From: Clostridium rectalis
GTDB taxonomy: Bacteria > Bacillota > Clostridia > Clostridiales > Clostridiaceae
Assembly (NCBI RefSeq): GCF_900626095.1
Contig: NZ_UYZZ01000002.1
Span: forward strand, 186,001 to 250,000
Reading direction: 5' to 3'
Length of the DNA: 64,000 nucleotides
Part shown: piece after piece, positions 50,449-58,084 of the stretch
Numbering within the stretch: position 1 is the first letter of the stretch
Layout: each line of letters begins with the position of its first letter
Notes under the pieces: generated by a model
Told to the model about the DNA's origin: nothing
What the model saw: the letters and a program-made list of their open reading frames with translations, nothing else
Database searches by the model: none
Position numbers and translations under genes: made by a program

Positions 50449-50580
50449 ATAATTGAAAAAGGCAAATATAATCCATCAATTATGTTAGCTTATAAAATTG
50501 CTTTTATCTTTAATACCACTATTGAAGATTTATATTGTTTGGAGGAGAATATAAAAATTGAAAAAAAAAATAAAAAATAA
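50449..50580 (+). pseudogene. Remnant of an Xre-type regulator
   Basis: The frame encodes IEKGKYNPSIMLAYKIAFIF followed by NTTIEDLYCLEE, the second half of the small Xre/HTH_3 regulator family. The first half, with the recognition helix, is missing and a stop codon stands just before the readable part. It overlaps the start of the membrane protein gene behind it, the usual pairing of these two families, so an N-terminal deletion has removed the regulator and left its partner. Confidence 0.75.
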
Positions 50581-50992
50581 GAATGGTTTTTTAAGCGGTA
50601 TAATATTTTTATCGCTAGCAATCGTATCTTTCATCCTTCTTATGGAGAATTACAGTAATATGGTATTTGTAAAAACTATAAAAAATAGTCTATTAAGTAT
50701 TTTTTGCCTTATTTTAGGGGTAAGTGAGCTATATAAAAGTTTAGTTATTCTGCCTAGCGAGGATGAACAAATTAATGATGAACGAGAAAAAATGATTTCA
50801 CTTAAAGCAAAAAATAGCGCTTTTAAAATCACCTTAGGATTTTGCATAACTGTATGCATAGTGCTAGCAATTGCTATAAAAATTACAAATTACACAGACT
50901 TTATAGGCGTCTTTATTGGTATATTTATTGTTAGCACTATTATGTTTTTATCAGTAATAGGTGCCTACTTTTATCATGATAAACACAATTGA
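50558..50992 (+). CDS. DUF2178-like membrane protein
   Basis: 144 residues with four hydrophobic helices (about 13-28, 36-55, 88-107, 113-136) and the central motif INDEREKMISLKAKNSAFKI, which fits the small membrane proteins (DUF2178 and relatives) that are normally cotranscribed with a small Xre regulator. TTG start with GGAGG upstream. The regulator in front is only a fragment. Function unknown in the family. Confidence 0.75.
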   Translation: MKKKIKNKNGFLSGIIFLSLAIVSFILLMENYSNMVFVKTIKNSLLSIFCLILGVSELYKSLVILPSEDEQINDEREKMISLKAKNSAFKITLGFCITVCIVLAIAIKITNYTDFIGVFIGIFIVSTIMFLSVIGAYFYHDKHN

Positions 50993-51030
50993 AGGTATAT
51001 TTTAAAATAAACCTTTAATTGTGTTTATTA
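50981..51030. terminator. Bidirectional terminator overlapping a stop codon
   Basis: AAACACAATTGAAGGT pairs with ACCTTTAATTGTGTTT with one wobble; the TGA stop of the membrane protein lies inside the left arm. It separates two converging genes. Confidence 0.8.
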
Positions 51031-51072
51031 CATTATATTTACCTTAAAATAATTGGATTTAATTAAAACTTT

Positions 51073-52041
51073 TTATGAACTTTTAGTTTTGTATATAAAA
51101 TCTTTAACTTCATTTAAAGAAGGCAAGGAAGGTATTGCTCCCTTTTTTGTGGTGGTTAAAGCTCCTACTGTATTTGCAAAATATATAATATTTTCTAACT
51201 GCTCTTTTGACATATTTTTAATGCACTCTAAATTCTTGTTTCTTAATTTATAATGTATAGCTCCTAAAAAAGCATCCCCTGCCCCAGTTGTATCTACTGT
51301 ATTAACAGCACATCCCGGAACACTACCATATAAATCTCCTCTACGATAAAAAGCACCTTCATCACCTAATGTAACCAAAACTAAAGCAGCACCGTCTTTT
51401 GATAGTAACTTCGAACCCTTTACTAAATCTATTTCTCCTGTTAGGAAAATCATTTCTTCTTTTGACACTTTTATAATGTCAGCGATTCTAATCCCTTTTT
51501 TTATTTGTTCCATTGCCTCACTTTCATTACTCCATAAAAGATCTCTATAATTTGGGTCATAACTTATAATTTTACCATTTTCCTTTGCAAATGATACAGT
51601 ATTAAAAACAGCTAATCTTGCAGGTTCTCTCGTTAAAGACACAGATCCAAAATGAAATATATTACAACTATTTACTAAGTCTTTATTTATCTCATTTATC
51701 TTAAGCATAACATCTGCTGAAAACTTACGATAAAAGCTAAAAAGCCTCTCACCTTCTTCATTAAGCTGAACAAATGCTAAAGTTGTATTTTCATCTTCTG
51801 AGATAACTACACCTTTTGTACAAATTCCAATATTGTCTAAAGTATTTTTAAGAAATTCTCCAAAAATATCTTTACCTACTTTACCAATAAAAGCAGTTTT
51901 CCCTCCAAGTATACTATTTGCTGCTACTACATTGGCTGGTGCCCCTCCTGCATTCCTAGAGAATAATTGTTCCCCATACTCATTTACACCATTACAAGTA
52001 AAATCAATAAGTAATTCTCCAATAGCTACCACATCAAACAC
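51073..52041 (-). CDS. scrK: Fructokinase (PfkB family sugar kinase)
   Basis: 322 residues of the ribokinase/PfkB fold. N-terminal GELLIDF, the sugar-binding signature FSRNAGGAPANVVAANSILGG (about 28-48) and the ATP-site signature VDTTGAGDAFLGA with the catalytic Asp (about 252-264). The N-terminal pattern is closest to fructokinases of sucrose or fructan use. GTG start with AAGGGGG ribosome site. Operon with the TetR regulator upstream (22 bases) and a truncated transporter, so it seems to be a sugar-use operon that lost its uptake gene. Other PfkB substrates cannot be ruled out. Confidence 0.85.
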   Translation of the reverse strand: MFDVVAIGELLIDFTCNGVNEYGEQLFSRNAGGAPANVVAANSILGGKTAFIGKVGKDIFGEFLKNTLDNIGICTKGVVISEDENTTLAFVQLNEEGERLFSFYRKFSADVMLKINEINKDLVNSCNIFHFGSVSLTREPARLAVFNTVSFAKENGKIISYDPNYRDLLWSNESEAMEQIKKGIRIADIIKVSKEEMIFLTGEIDLVKGSKLLSKDGAALVLVTLGDEGAFYRRGDLYGSVPGCAVNTVDTTGAGDAFLGAIHYKLRNKNLECIKNMSKEQLENIIYFANTVGALTTTKKGAIPSLPSLNEVKDFIYKTKSS

Positions 52042-52063
52042 AAACTTTTCCCCCTTACATTAA

Positions 52064-52612
52064 TTATTTTAAAATTCCATATAAAATTACACTAATCACT
52101 TGTTTCATAGACTCTTTTATTGTAATATTATTATGATTTTTAAAATTAAAATCCAAAAATAAGTCACTTGATTTTTCTAATATTTTACTTACAATATTAA
52201 TATTTATATTGTTTTTTATGATGCCTTTTTCCATTCCATATTGCAACATTTTATTACCCCTATCTATTTTGAATCTTTTTAGTTGTTGAACTTTTTCCCA
52301 TTGGTCAGGATAAAACTTATATACTTCATCCAATACTTTTATAGGAAGTTTATACTTATGGTAAGAGTAAATTATATTATATAATTTTTCTTCTAGACTT
52401 CCTTCATTATTTATAATACATAAAGTACTTTCTTTATCACCATCTATTACTTCTTTAAAGTATTCATTAATTATATCGTCTTTACTATTAAAATATTTAT
52501 AAATAGTCTTTTTACTAATTTTAAGATCTATTGCAATACTATCTACAGTAAACTTTCTTAATCCATAAAGTTGTATATTTTTAGAAGCTGACTCTACTAT
52601 TTTACTTTTCAA
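52064..52612 (-). CDS. TetR-family transcriptional regulator
   Basis: 182 residues. N-terminal helix-turn-helix DSIAIDLKISKKTIYKYFNSKDDIINEYF is a canonical TetR motif; the rest is a helical dimer/ligand domain. TTG start preceded by AGGAGAG. It lies between the MFS remnant and fructokinase on the same strand with 22 and 27 base gaps, so it probably regulates its own operon. In the family, TetR next to MFS usually controls efflux, which leaves its true ligand open here. Confidence 0.88.
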   Translation of the reverse strand: MKSKIVESASKNIQLYGLRKFTVDSIAIDLKISKKTIYKYFNSKDDIINEYFKEVIDGDKESTLCIINNEGSLEEKLYNIIYSYHKYKLPIKVLDEVYKFYPDQWEKVQQLKRFKIDRGNKMLQYGMEKGIIKNNININIVSKILEKSSDLFLDFNFKNHNNITIKESMKQVISVILYGILK

Positions 52613-52639
52613 TTTTCTCTCTCCTAGTTAAACACTTCT

Positions 52640-52837
52640 TTAATGTAAAAATTTTAAAATAGCCTGCATTAATCCAAATATACCCAAAGATAAGCCTATC
52701 AAAACTGGTGTATTATATTTTAAAGTTTCACCGTATATGGACATAAAAGGTATAACCATAGTCATCTGTCTTATTCCTAATGCACTACCTAGTACGCAAA
52801 TAAAAAACAATTCTTTTCTAGAGAACAAATCTTTCAT
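52640..52837 (-). pseudogene. N-terminal remnant of an MFS transporter
   Basis: Only 65 residues from an ATG with GGAGAGG upstream. MKDLFSRKELFFICVLGSAL, GIRQMTMVIPFMSIYGETLK and the helix VLIGLSLGIFGLMQAI are the first two membrane segments of a major facilitator, where normally about 400 residues follow. The frame stops right after the second helix. Downstream bases lead directly into the TetR gene, so the body was deleted. Confidence 0.8.
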
Positions 52838-53013
52838 ATTAGTACTCCTCTCCAATTACCAATGGAAACTATTTTAGTTTATATGGTTTATTTTTTAGTA
52901 TAATAATACTTTTTATGTATTTTATCAATTTATAAAATTTCATAATAGATTTACATTACTACTTCAATAATATATTATTAAACTATAATATCTAACAAAT
53001 GTGAGGAATGTAT

Positions 53014-53406
53014 ATGGGAAACTATTATAAAAATGGAGTTACATATTATAAGACTATTAATGAATATATTATTGATATAAATGAAGTAATTGATAATATA
53101 ATATATAATAACAAAAAAATATCTTTTGCTTTAGTAGCACAAAATGCTAATATTACCCCTTTAGTTATAAAACAATATCCTGAACTTAGAAGTTATATAT
53201 TAAAAAAAATAGATTATTACAAAAATATAAAAAATATTAATATTAAAATAGATAATGCAGTTGAAAGGCTATGTAAGTCTAATAAAAAATTAACCTTCAT
53301 GGCTATTGTAAAAAGCTGTAGATTTCCCTTAGATTCTATATACAAAAATAAGTATATAAAAGGTAGAATTCTAAGTGTAATGCTAGAAAATATAAAAAAA
53401 AAATAG
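53014..53406 (+). CDS. Small protein with two copies of a DUF6262-like HTH unit
   Basis: 130 residues; the ATG at 53014 has GAGG 7 bases upstream, better than the in-frame ATG two codons earlier. Two similar units are visible: IDNIIYNNKKISFALVAQNANITPLVIKQYPELRSYILKKI (about 27-67) and VERLCKSNKKLTFMAIVKSCRFPLDSIYKNKYIKGRILSVML (about 83-124). Each follows the pattern of a helix, a K-I/L-T/S-F-x-x-V turn and a recognition-like helix ending before R-x-x-I, seen in transposon-associated DUF6262 proteins. No transposase stands nearby. A single-gene unit with its own terminator; DNA binding is inferred. Confidence 0.65.
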   Translation: MGNYYKNGVTYYKTINEYIIDINEVIDNIIYNNKKISFALVAQNANITPLVIKQYPELRSYILKKIDYYKNIKNINIKIDNAVERLCKSNKKLTFMAIVKSCRFPLDSIYKNKYIKGRILSVMLENIKKK

Positions 53407-53438
53407 GATTGTAACCAAACAAACTACAATCCAATTTT
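53406..53438 (+). terminator. Terminator of the 53014 gene
   Basis: GGATTGTA pairs with TACAATCC, 11-base loop, followed by AATTTTTG. It begins at the last base of the stop codon. Confidence 0.7.
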
Positions 53439-53468
53439 TGCCTAATTATATATTAAAATTTATGTTAC

Positions 53469-55034
53469 TTAAATAAATCCTTTAATAGTTTCTGCTCTAT
53501 CATAAGCCTTTTTTGTTATTTCTTTAGGATAACCAATATACTCTAAAAGCCTTATAGCGTTTCTTGTTTGGGATACCCCTATCTTTAACTTATAATCAAA
53601 ACTTAATCCATTCTTACTATCAACATCTTCACTAAAGTAATAGAATTCATAACTATCTTTTAAAATATCTACTAGTTCTCTATCGTGAGTAGCTACAATA
53701 GATATAGTTTTCCTATTATTTAAATAAGATAATATTTCCGCGGACATAGCTATCCTCTCTGTAGGATTTGTTCCCCTAAATATCTCATCTATTGGACAAA
53801 ATACAGGTAGCTCTTTTTGTAAAGCCTTTACTATTCTAAGAATCCCTTCGGCTTCTGCCATATAGTAACTTTTACCTTTTGATAAATCATCATTAGGACT
53901 AATAGATGAAACTATATTAAAAAATGAACCCTCATACCCTTTAGATAACACAAAATAAAAAGTTTGTGCAAGTAGTATATTTATTCCTAGCATTCTAAGA
54001 AAGGTTGATTTCCCTGACATATTTGTTCCAGTTAAAACAATACCTTTATCCTTTATAAAAATAGTATTTGCTACTGGCTCTTCTAAAAGTGGATGTACAC
54101 CATCTTGAATTTTTAGCATTACTTCTCTAGTAAACTTAGGATATGTATAATTCTGATTTAAACTATTTTGATATCCTGAAATAGATAAAATGGCCTCTAT
54201 TTCTCCTAAAGAATAAAATATATTCATTATGTATTTTTTCTTTCCTTTTAACACTCCAGATATTTTATAATAAGAACATTCTTCTACTAAAAACAGTAAT
54301 GATACCGCCTCAAAAAATCCTTGCCACATATTTACAAAACCTATTAAAAATGTACTTCTATCAATATCTTTTACATACTGAAGATTCTCCTTTATATTAT
54401 TTACATGTTCTAAAAGCTCCTTATTTTTTATATTAGATACTTTTTTAGAAACTTTTATAATTTCCCTTAAATATATTATTCCACGAGATTTAATATTATC
54501 TCTTTCCAAATAATTTACCGTCATATTTAATGCCGCAGATGCTAATATAAGTGATACATAACCATTATCTACAAATATTGTTAATATTACAGCTAAAATT
54601 GGAAATATTTTACCCAATACTGTATAGATATAATATTTTATTTTATTTACTATTAATTCACTTTCTATCATATCTAAAAAAGTATTTTTTCTATCATTTC
54701 CTAATCCCAAAAATATACATAAAAGTTTTTCCCTTAAATCTATATCTTTTTTAAATAATTGAATTAATCTATTCCTATGTTTAAGCTTATTTTCATCACT
54801 CAAAGGATTTCTTAACATATAATATAAAACCGACTCCCCTAAAGTACTGGAAGTTCTATCTAACTTTTCATATACTCTATCCATATCCATATCAGACCAA
54901 GTCTCATCATCAATGGTATATTCTTCTTTAGGTTGCATATCAAAATATCTTCTTATATTAGGTAATTTTCTTTTCTTATCTTCATCTCCCTTATACTGTC
55001 TTCGTACAACACTTAATATCATCTGTTTATTCAA
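53469..55034 (-). CDS. Membrane-bound MutS-like ATPase
   Basis: 521 residues. The C-terminal part (about 310-521) is a MutS-type ATPase: Walker A GTNMSGKSTFLRMLG, a SISPNDDLSKGKSYYMAE stretch equal to the family's second motif, Walker B PVFCPIDEIFRGTNPTER and ATHDREL. The DNA mismatch-recognition domain of true MutS is absent. Instead residues about 133-170 hold two hydrophobic helices, so the ATPase is tethered to the membrane. Small, membrane-anchored MutS relatives occur in clostridia and Bacteroidetes with unknown role (family knowledge). TTG start with AAAGGGG. Single gene, opposite to the peptide gene at 55268. Should not be called a mismatch-repair protein. Confidence 0.85.
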   Translation of the reverse strand: MNKQMILSVVRRQYKGDEDKKRKLPNIRRYFDMQPKEEYTIDDETWSDMDMDRVYEKLDRTSSTLGESVLYYMLRNPLSDENKLKHRNRLIQLFKKDIDLREKLLCIFLGLGNDRKNTFLDMIESELIVNKIKYYIYTVLGKIFPILAVILTIFVDNGYVSLILASAALNMTVNYLERDNIKSRGIIYLREIIKVSKKVSNIKNKELLEHVNNIKENLQYVKDIDRSTFLIGFVNMWQGFFEAVSLLFLVEECSYYKISGVLKGKKKYIMNIFYSLGEIEAILSISGYQNSLNQNYTYPKFTREVMLKIQDGVHPLLEEPVANTIFIKDKGIVLTGTNMSGKSTFLRMLGINILLAQTFYFVLSKGYEGSFFNIVSSISPNDDLSKGKSYYMAEAEGILRIVKALQKELPVFCPIDEIFRGTNPTERIAMSAEILSYLNNRKTISIVATHDRELVDILKDSYEFYYFSEDVDSKNGLSFDYKLKIGVSQTRNAIRLLEYIGYPKEITKKAYDRAETIKGFI

Positions 55035-55152
55035 TTGTGTTCCCCTTTCAACTTTAAAATTTTATTACCAGATAATATTTTACCATGTATTTTACTTATC
55101 TATCTTAATAGTTTCTTAAAATTATTAAATTCATATATTAGTCCAATCGTAC

Positions 55153-55188
55153 AAAAATGTAATCTTATAATGTAAAAATGTAATCTTA
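55153..55188 (+). promoter_or_regulatory. Direct repeats, LytTR-type spacing, before a peptide gene
   Basis: AAAAATGTAATCTTA occurs at 55153-55167 and 55174-55188, 21 bp apart, i.e. two helical turns. This is the layout of binding sites for AgrA/PlnC-type LytTR regulators, which control peptide-pheromone and bacteriocin genes. The repeats end 5 bases before the weak -35 of the promoter. Confidence 0.6.
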
Positions 55189-55193
55189 ATAAA

Positions 55194-55222
55194 TGGTTAA
55201 GTTTTTACTTATATTTTATAAT
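55194..55222 (+). promoter_or_regulatory. Promoter with perfect -10 and poor -35
   Basis: TGGTTA (55194-55199), 17 bases, TATAAT (55217-55222). The poor -35 behind the direct repeats suggests an activator is required. Confidence 0.5.
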
Positions 55223-55267
55223 TTAAATACAAAATTAATTTAAAAAACTTTTAGGGAGGAAAAAACC

Positions 55268-55405
55268 ATGAAAAATTTAAAAAATTTATTTAAAAAAATT
55301 TCCCTTAAAAATTTAAAAGTTTCTAAAACAAGTATAGGTAATTTAAAAAACTGTACTAAAGAAACTATTGAATTAAGCTCTATGTTAAAAGGACTAATGT
55401 TTTAA
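55268..55405 (+). CDS. 45-residue cationic peptide
   Basis: ATG 6 bases after GGGAGGA, stop TAA. The peptide starts MKNLKNLFKKISLKNLKVSK, has 10 Lys against 2 Glu, one Cys (residue 29) and a hydrophobic end SSMLKGLMF. The first half forms an amphipathic, strongly basic helix in projection. No double-Gly leader and no signal peptide. It is the first of two tiny reading frames in a unit with a regulated-looking promoter and a strong terminator, so it is very probably expressed. Candidates: a bacteriocin-like or signalling peptide, or a modified-peptide precursor that has lost its enzyme. I know no family for it. Confidence 0.6.
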   Translation: MKNLKNLFKKISLKNLKVSKTSIGNLKNCTKETIELSSMLKGLMF

Positions 55406-55440
55406 TAATTACAAACTTAAACTACTATGGAGGATATTAA

Positions 55441-55482
55441 ATGACCTTAGAAGAAACTTATTTATTGAAACCATACTTTTAA
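55441..55482 (+). CDS. 13-residue reading frame behind the cationic peptide
   Basis: MTLEETYLLKPYF, with GGAGG exactly 7 bases before the ATG. The stop codon lies at the foot of the terminator hairpin. The ribosome site is as good as that of a full gene, so it is either a translated micro-peptide or the first codons of a deleted enzyme gene. Confidence 0.4.
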   Translation: MTLEETYLLKPYF

Positions 55483-55528
55483 ATTCCATATATACTATTA
55501 CAAATAAAGTATATATGGAATTTTTTAT
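55481..55528 (+). terminator. Strong terminator of the peptide unit
   Basis: Sixteen-base perfect stem AAATTCCATATATACT with an 11-base loop followed by a T run. Confidence 0.85.
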
Positions 55529-55659
55529 TTTATAAATTTATATTTTATTTAGAATATTGAATTAATTTCTTTGTAATTTATGTTAATATTTGGTAATATA
55601 GTTATATGAGATATTCTCTTTAAATTTTTATATTTTAGCTTTTAAAGGGAGGTTATTAA

Positions 55660-56007
55660 ATGAATATTTTGTATTCGTATAATACTAAAAGTATTAAAAA
55701 ACATTCCAAATTAGCAATTGCATCCTTAATTTTGTCTTTTATTACTATTTTAATTACAGTGTGGAGTATTTCTCCTAATTACACTGAAGTATTAGGTAGT
55801 AGTCTTGTAAGCATATTCTCTGCATCATTTTGGTGGTTAAAAACTCAAAAAACTTTATTTGATATAGTCGGCCTGTTACAATTGTTATCGATGTTTACAG
55901 CCATTGTAATATCTATAAACGAACTTTATAAGGTAAATACAAAAAAAATTATACCCATTATCTCATTAACATTAATGTCACTACTAATTTTATTGTCAAC
56001 AAAATAA
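55660..56007 (+). CDS. Small membrane protein, unknown
   Basis: 115 residues with three hydrophobic helices (about 19-37, 70-88, 95-113), a cytosolic-looking basic N-terminus SYNTKSIKKHSK, and a hydrophilic stretch between helices one and two. AAAGGGAGG precedes the ATG, so it is well supported as a gene. It is a single-gene unit closed by a shared terminator. No family recognised. It follows the peptide unit on the same strand 130 bases later, beyond a strong terminator, so a functional link (for example immunity) is only a guess. Confidence 0.7.
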   Translation: MNILYSYNTKSIKKHSKLAIASLILSFITILITVWSISPNYTEVLGSSLVSIFSASFWWLKTQKTLFDIVGLLQLLSMFTAIVISINELYKVNTKKIIPIISLTLMSLLILLSTK

Positions 56008-56029
56008 ACATATTTTATCCTTTATACTT

Positions 56030-56076
56030 AAAAAGTGAGGAGATGAATATCCTCTACCCATCCCCTTGCTTTTTTC
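56030..56076. terminator. Terminator between converging genes
   Basis: AAAAAGTGAGGAGATG against CATCCCCTTGCTTTTT: 16 positions with two wobbles and one mismatch, T run on the plus side and A run before, so it can serve both directions. Confidence 0.65.
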
Positions 56077-56082
56077 CTTTAT

Positions 56083-56286
56083 CTAATATTCTCTTTGATC
56101 TCCTTTTAATAAATTTTCTATTTGAGTACCCAATTCATGACCTTTTTTATAAGATGAAAAATGTTGAAATGGTACTTCATCTTTATGTTCATCTTTTCCT
56201 AAAAGACTATCTATTAATCCTTTTTTAGCTGCAGGCAAATCACCTACATGAATATCCTTTATATCATTTAAATTAAACTGGTCCAC
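56083..56286 (-). CDS. Small acidic/basic hypothetical protein
   Basis: 67 residues using a GTG start, because AAGGAGG lies 8 bases before it; the longer frame from the ATG at 56316 would contain this ribosome site inside its coding sequence. The protein starts MDQFNLNDIKDIHVGDLPAA, is hydrophilic throughout, has no signal or membrane helix, and ends IENLLKGDQREY. No family recognised. It stands alone between a terminator and the kinase-like gene, on the same strand as the latter (about 100 bases downstream), so the two may be cotranscribed. Confidence 0.65.
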   Translation of the reverse strand: MDQFNLNDIKDIHVGDLPAAKKGLIDSLLGKDEHKDEVPFQHFSSYKKGHELGTQIENLLKGDQREY

Positions 56287-56383
56287 TGTTTTATCCTCCT
56301 TAAAAACTTTTTTCATTTATAGGATATCCATATATATATTAAATAATGTATTTAGTGTTACTTTATAAGATTACAACTATAAA

Positions 56384-56974
56384 CTACTTAATACCACTTT
56401 CTAAGTATTGTTTCATCCGTCCGCTCCACAACTCATACACTTCATTGTATTCTTCATAAACTACCTCTAAGAATTCATTTAGTACTCCTAAATTATTTAA
56501 ACCTTTCATTAAATGCCTGGGATAAATCACATTTTTTGAATAATTATTTTTGGGATCTATTACCATAATTTTAAAATTACTATCTATATATAGATCCTTA
56601 CATCTAATATCTATTTTCTTAAATTTAAGTCTTTTAAATTCCTTCATAAGTTTAATTATACTAACTCCTATTTCTTTTCTAAATCCCCTCCTCTTTATAT
56701 AATGATCTAATCTTTCTCCACCAACATAATCTCTTACAATATAGTAATCCCCTTGTTCATAGGTTTTAGGGAAATACTTACTTTTCCCTGTTTTTTTTAA
56801 TATACTATACTCTTTATCACACACCTGTTTTTCTTTAAAAATTTTAATTACCTTCTTATTAGGTAATGAATAAACTATTCCATTATGCCCACTACCTAAT
56901 ACTTCAGCTGTTTTTAACATTTTCTCACATCTTTTGTCTAGATCAATGTAATAATAATTATTATCCATACTCAT
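56384..56974 (-). CDS. Small protein-kinase-fold protein
   Basis: 196 residues with kinase-like landmarks: glycine loop GSGHNGIVY (about 27), the invariant Lys in KVIKIFK (about 44), hinge-like YYIVRDYVGGERLDHYI (about 77-93), a catalytic-loop-like region DIRCKDLYID (about 121-130) and the metal-binding Asp in MVIDPKN (about 137). It is much shorter than normal Ser/Thr kinases and lacks the substrate lobe, resembling RIO- or lipopolysaccharide-kinase-like single-domain proteins of clostridia. AGGTGA precedes the ATG. Activity as a kinase is plausible since the Lys and Asp are kept; substrate unknown. Confidence 0.7.
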   Translation of the reverse strand: MSMDNNYYYIDLDKRCEKMLKTAEVLGSGHNGIVYSLPNKKVIKIFKEKQVCDKEYSILKKTGKSKYFPKTYEQGDYYIVRDYVGGERLDHYIKRRGFRKEIGVSIIKLMKEFKRLKFKKIDIRCKDLYIDSNFKIMVIDPKNNYSKNVIYPRHLMKGLNNLGVLNEFLEVVYEEYNEVYELWSGRMKQYLESGIK

Positions 56975-57046
56975 AATTTTATATCACCTACAAGCTATAC
57001 TATAATTATTGTATGATAATATATATAAAAAGTTTCTTTAATTAAT

Positions 57047-58006
57047 TTATTCTATATAATAATTTTGTCTAAACTTCTTTTTTATTTTTAAAAATTGTTC
57101 CATATCATTTAAAAATTGAAAAAGCAATGCTCTATTTTCAAATTCTTCTCTAGTCACAGGTAATGGCATTTTTCTAAATGTTTCTTTTAACATATATAAA
57201 TCTTCAATCAATTTTTCTGCTGTATTTTTCTCATATAAATGTTTTGCTACTTTTTCAGTAAAATTAGCTATCATTATGGTTTGATCATAGGTTATGAAAA
57301 AATATTTAAAATGCTCTTGCATTCTTTTAATAGTATCAAATTGTTGTATTCTCATCTCCATATATTCTACATAGTACTTTGAGTCTTCAAAATAATTATT
57401 AAAATTTGTATAGGCACGCTTTTTACCCTTAATTAATTTTCTATCTAATTTATTAATTAAGTCATCTTTCTCTATTAAAGATTTTTGGTTTTTCATTTCC
57501 TCTGACATTTTAATTAAAACTCTCTTCATAGTATCTTCAATATAAATTTGGTCTTCTTTTATCTGCTCTTCTATACTAGTCATATAAAGATTCAATACCA
57601 ATGCTATACTTACTCCTACAACCATAAGTCCCAACTCGTTTAATATCCAAACTATATTTACTGATTTTTCACTTAACAAGTGAGATACAAGAACAGAACT
57701 TACTACTATCCCTTCCTCAACATTTAGTTTTACAGTTAATGGAATAAATATTATTAAAAAAATTCCAAACGCAACTTCATTAAATCCTAATATTTTAAAT
57801 AACACACAGGCAAGTATTAATGCTACTATGCATGAAATAACTCTTTTAATGGCAATTTTAACTGATTGTTTTTTAGTACTTTGTACACTTAAGATAGCTA
57901 TTATTCCCGCAGATACCGCATACTGTAATCCAATTTGTTTAGCTATTATTATTGCAAGTGATGCACCTATCCCTGTTTTTAATGTCCTATATCCTATAAG
58001 CTTCAT
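57047..58006 (-). CDS. Aromatic acid exporter family protein (ArAE_1)
   Basis: 319 residues. The N-terminal half has about six membrane helices beginning GYRTLKTGIGASLAIIIAKQIGL and AVSAGIIAILSVQSTKKQS, the signature of the Firmicute ArAE_1/DUF939 family. The C-terminal half (about 150-319) is a helical cytosolic domain of the ArAE_1_C type. Presumed efflux of aromatic or related acids, but no substrate is shown for this branch. ATG with AAGGGAGG. Single gene between the kinase-like gene and the lysine permease remnant. Confidence 0.88.
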   Translation of the reverse strand: MKLIGYRTLKTGIGASLAIIIAKQIGLQYAVSAGIIAILSVQSTKKQSVKIAIKRVISCIVALILACVLFKILGFNEVAFGIFLIIFIPLTVKLNVEEGIVVSSVLVSHLLSEKSVNIVWILNELGLMVVGVSIALVLNLYMTSIEEQIKEDQIYIEDTMKRVLIKMSEEMKNQKSLIEKDDLINKLDRKLIKGKKRAYTNFNNYFEDSKYYVEYMEMRIQQFDTIKRMQEHFKYFFITYDQTIMIANFTEKVAKHLYEKNTAEKLIEDLYMLKETFRKMPLPVTREEFENRALLFQFLNDMEQFLKIKKKFRQNYYIE

Positions 58007-58041
58007 ATTGTACCTCCCTTGTATATATTATAACGTAATTT

Positions 58042-58068
58042 AAGGGCTATTATTTAAAATAGCCCCTT
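58042..58068 (-). terminator. Hairpin behind the lysine permease pseudogene
   Basis: GGGCTATT pairs with AATAGCCC, 6-base loop, close behind the pseudogene stop. T-richness after it on the minus strand is modest. Confidence 0.55.
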
Positions 58069-58084
58069 AATAAATTACTTAGTA

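Noticed and set aside
43227-52837. Insertion sequence or prophage as cause of the gene relics
   Set aside because: No transposase, integrase, terminal repeats or phage genes were found.
53469-55034. Annotation as DNA mismatch repair protein MutS
   Set aside because: The mismatch-recognition and connector domains are missing and membrane helices are present.
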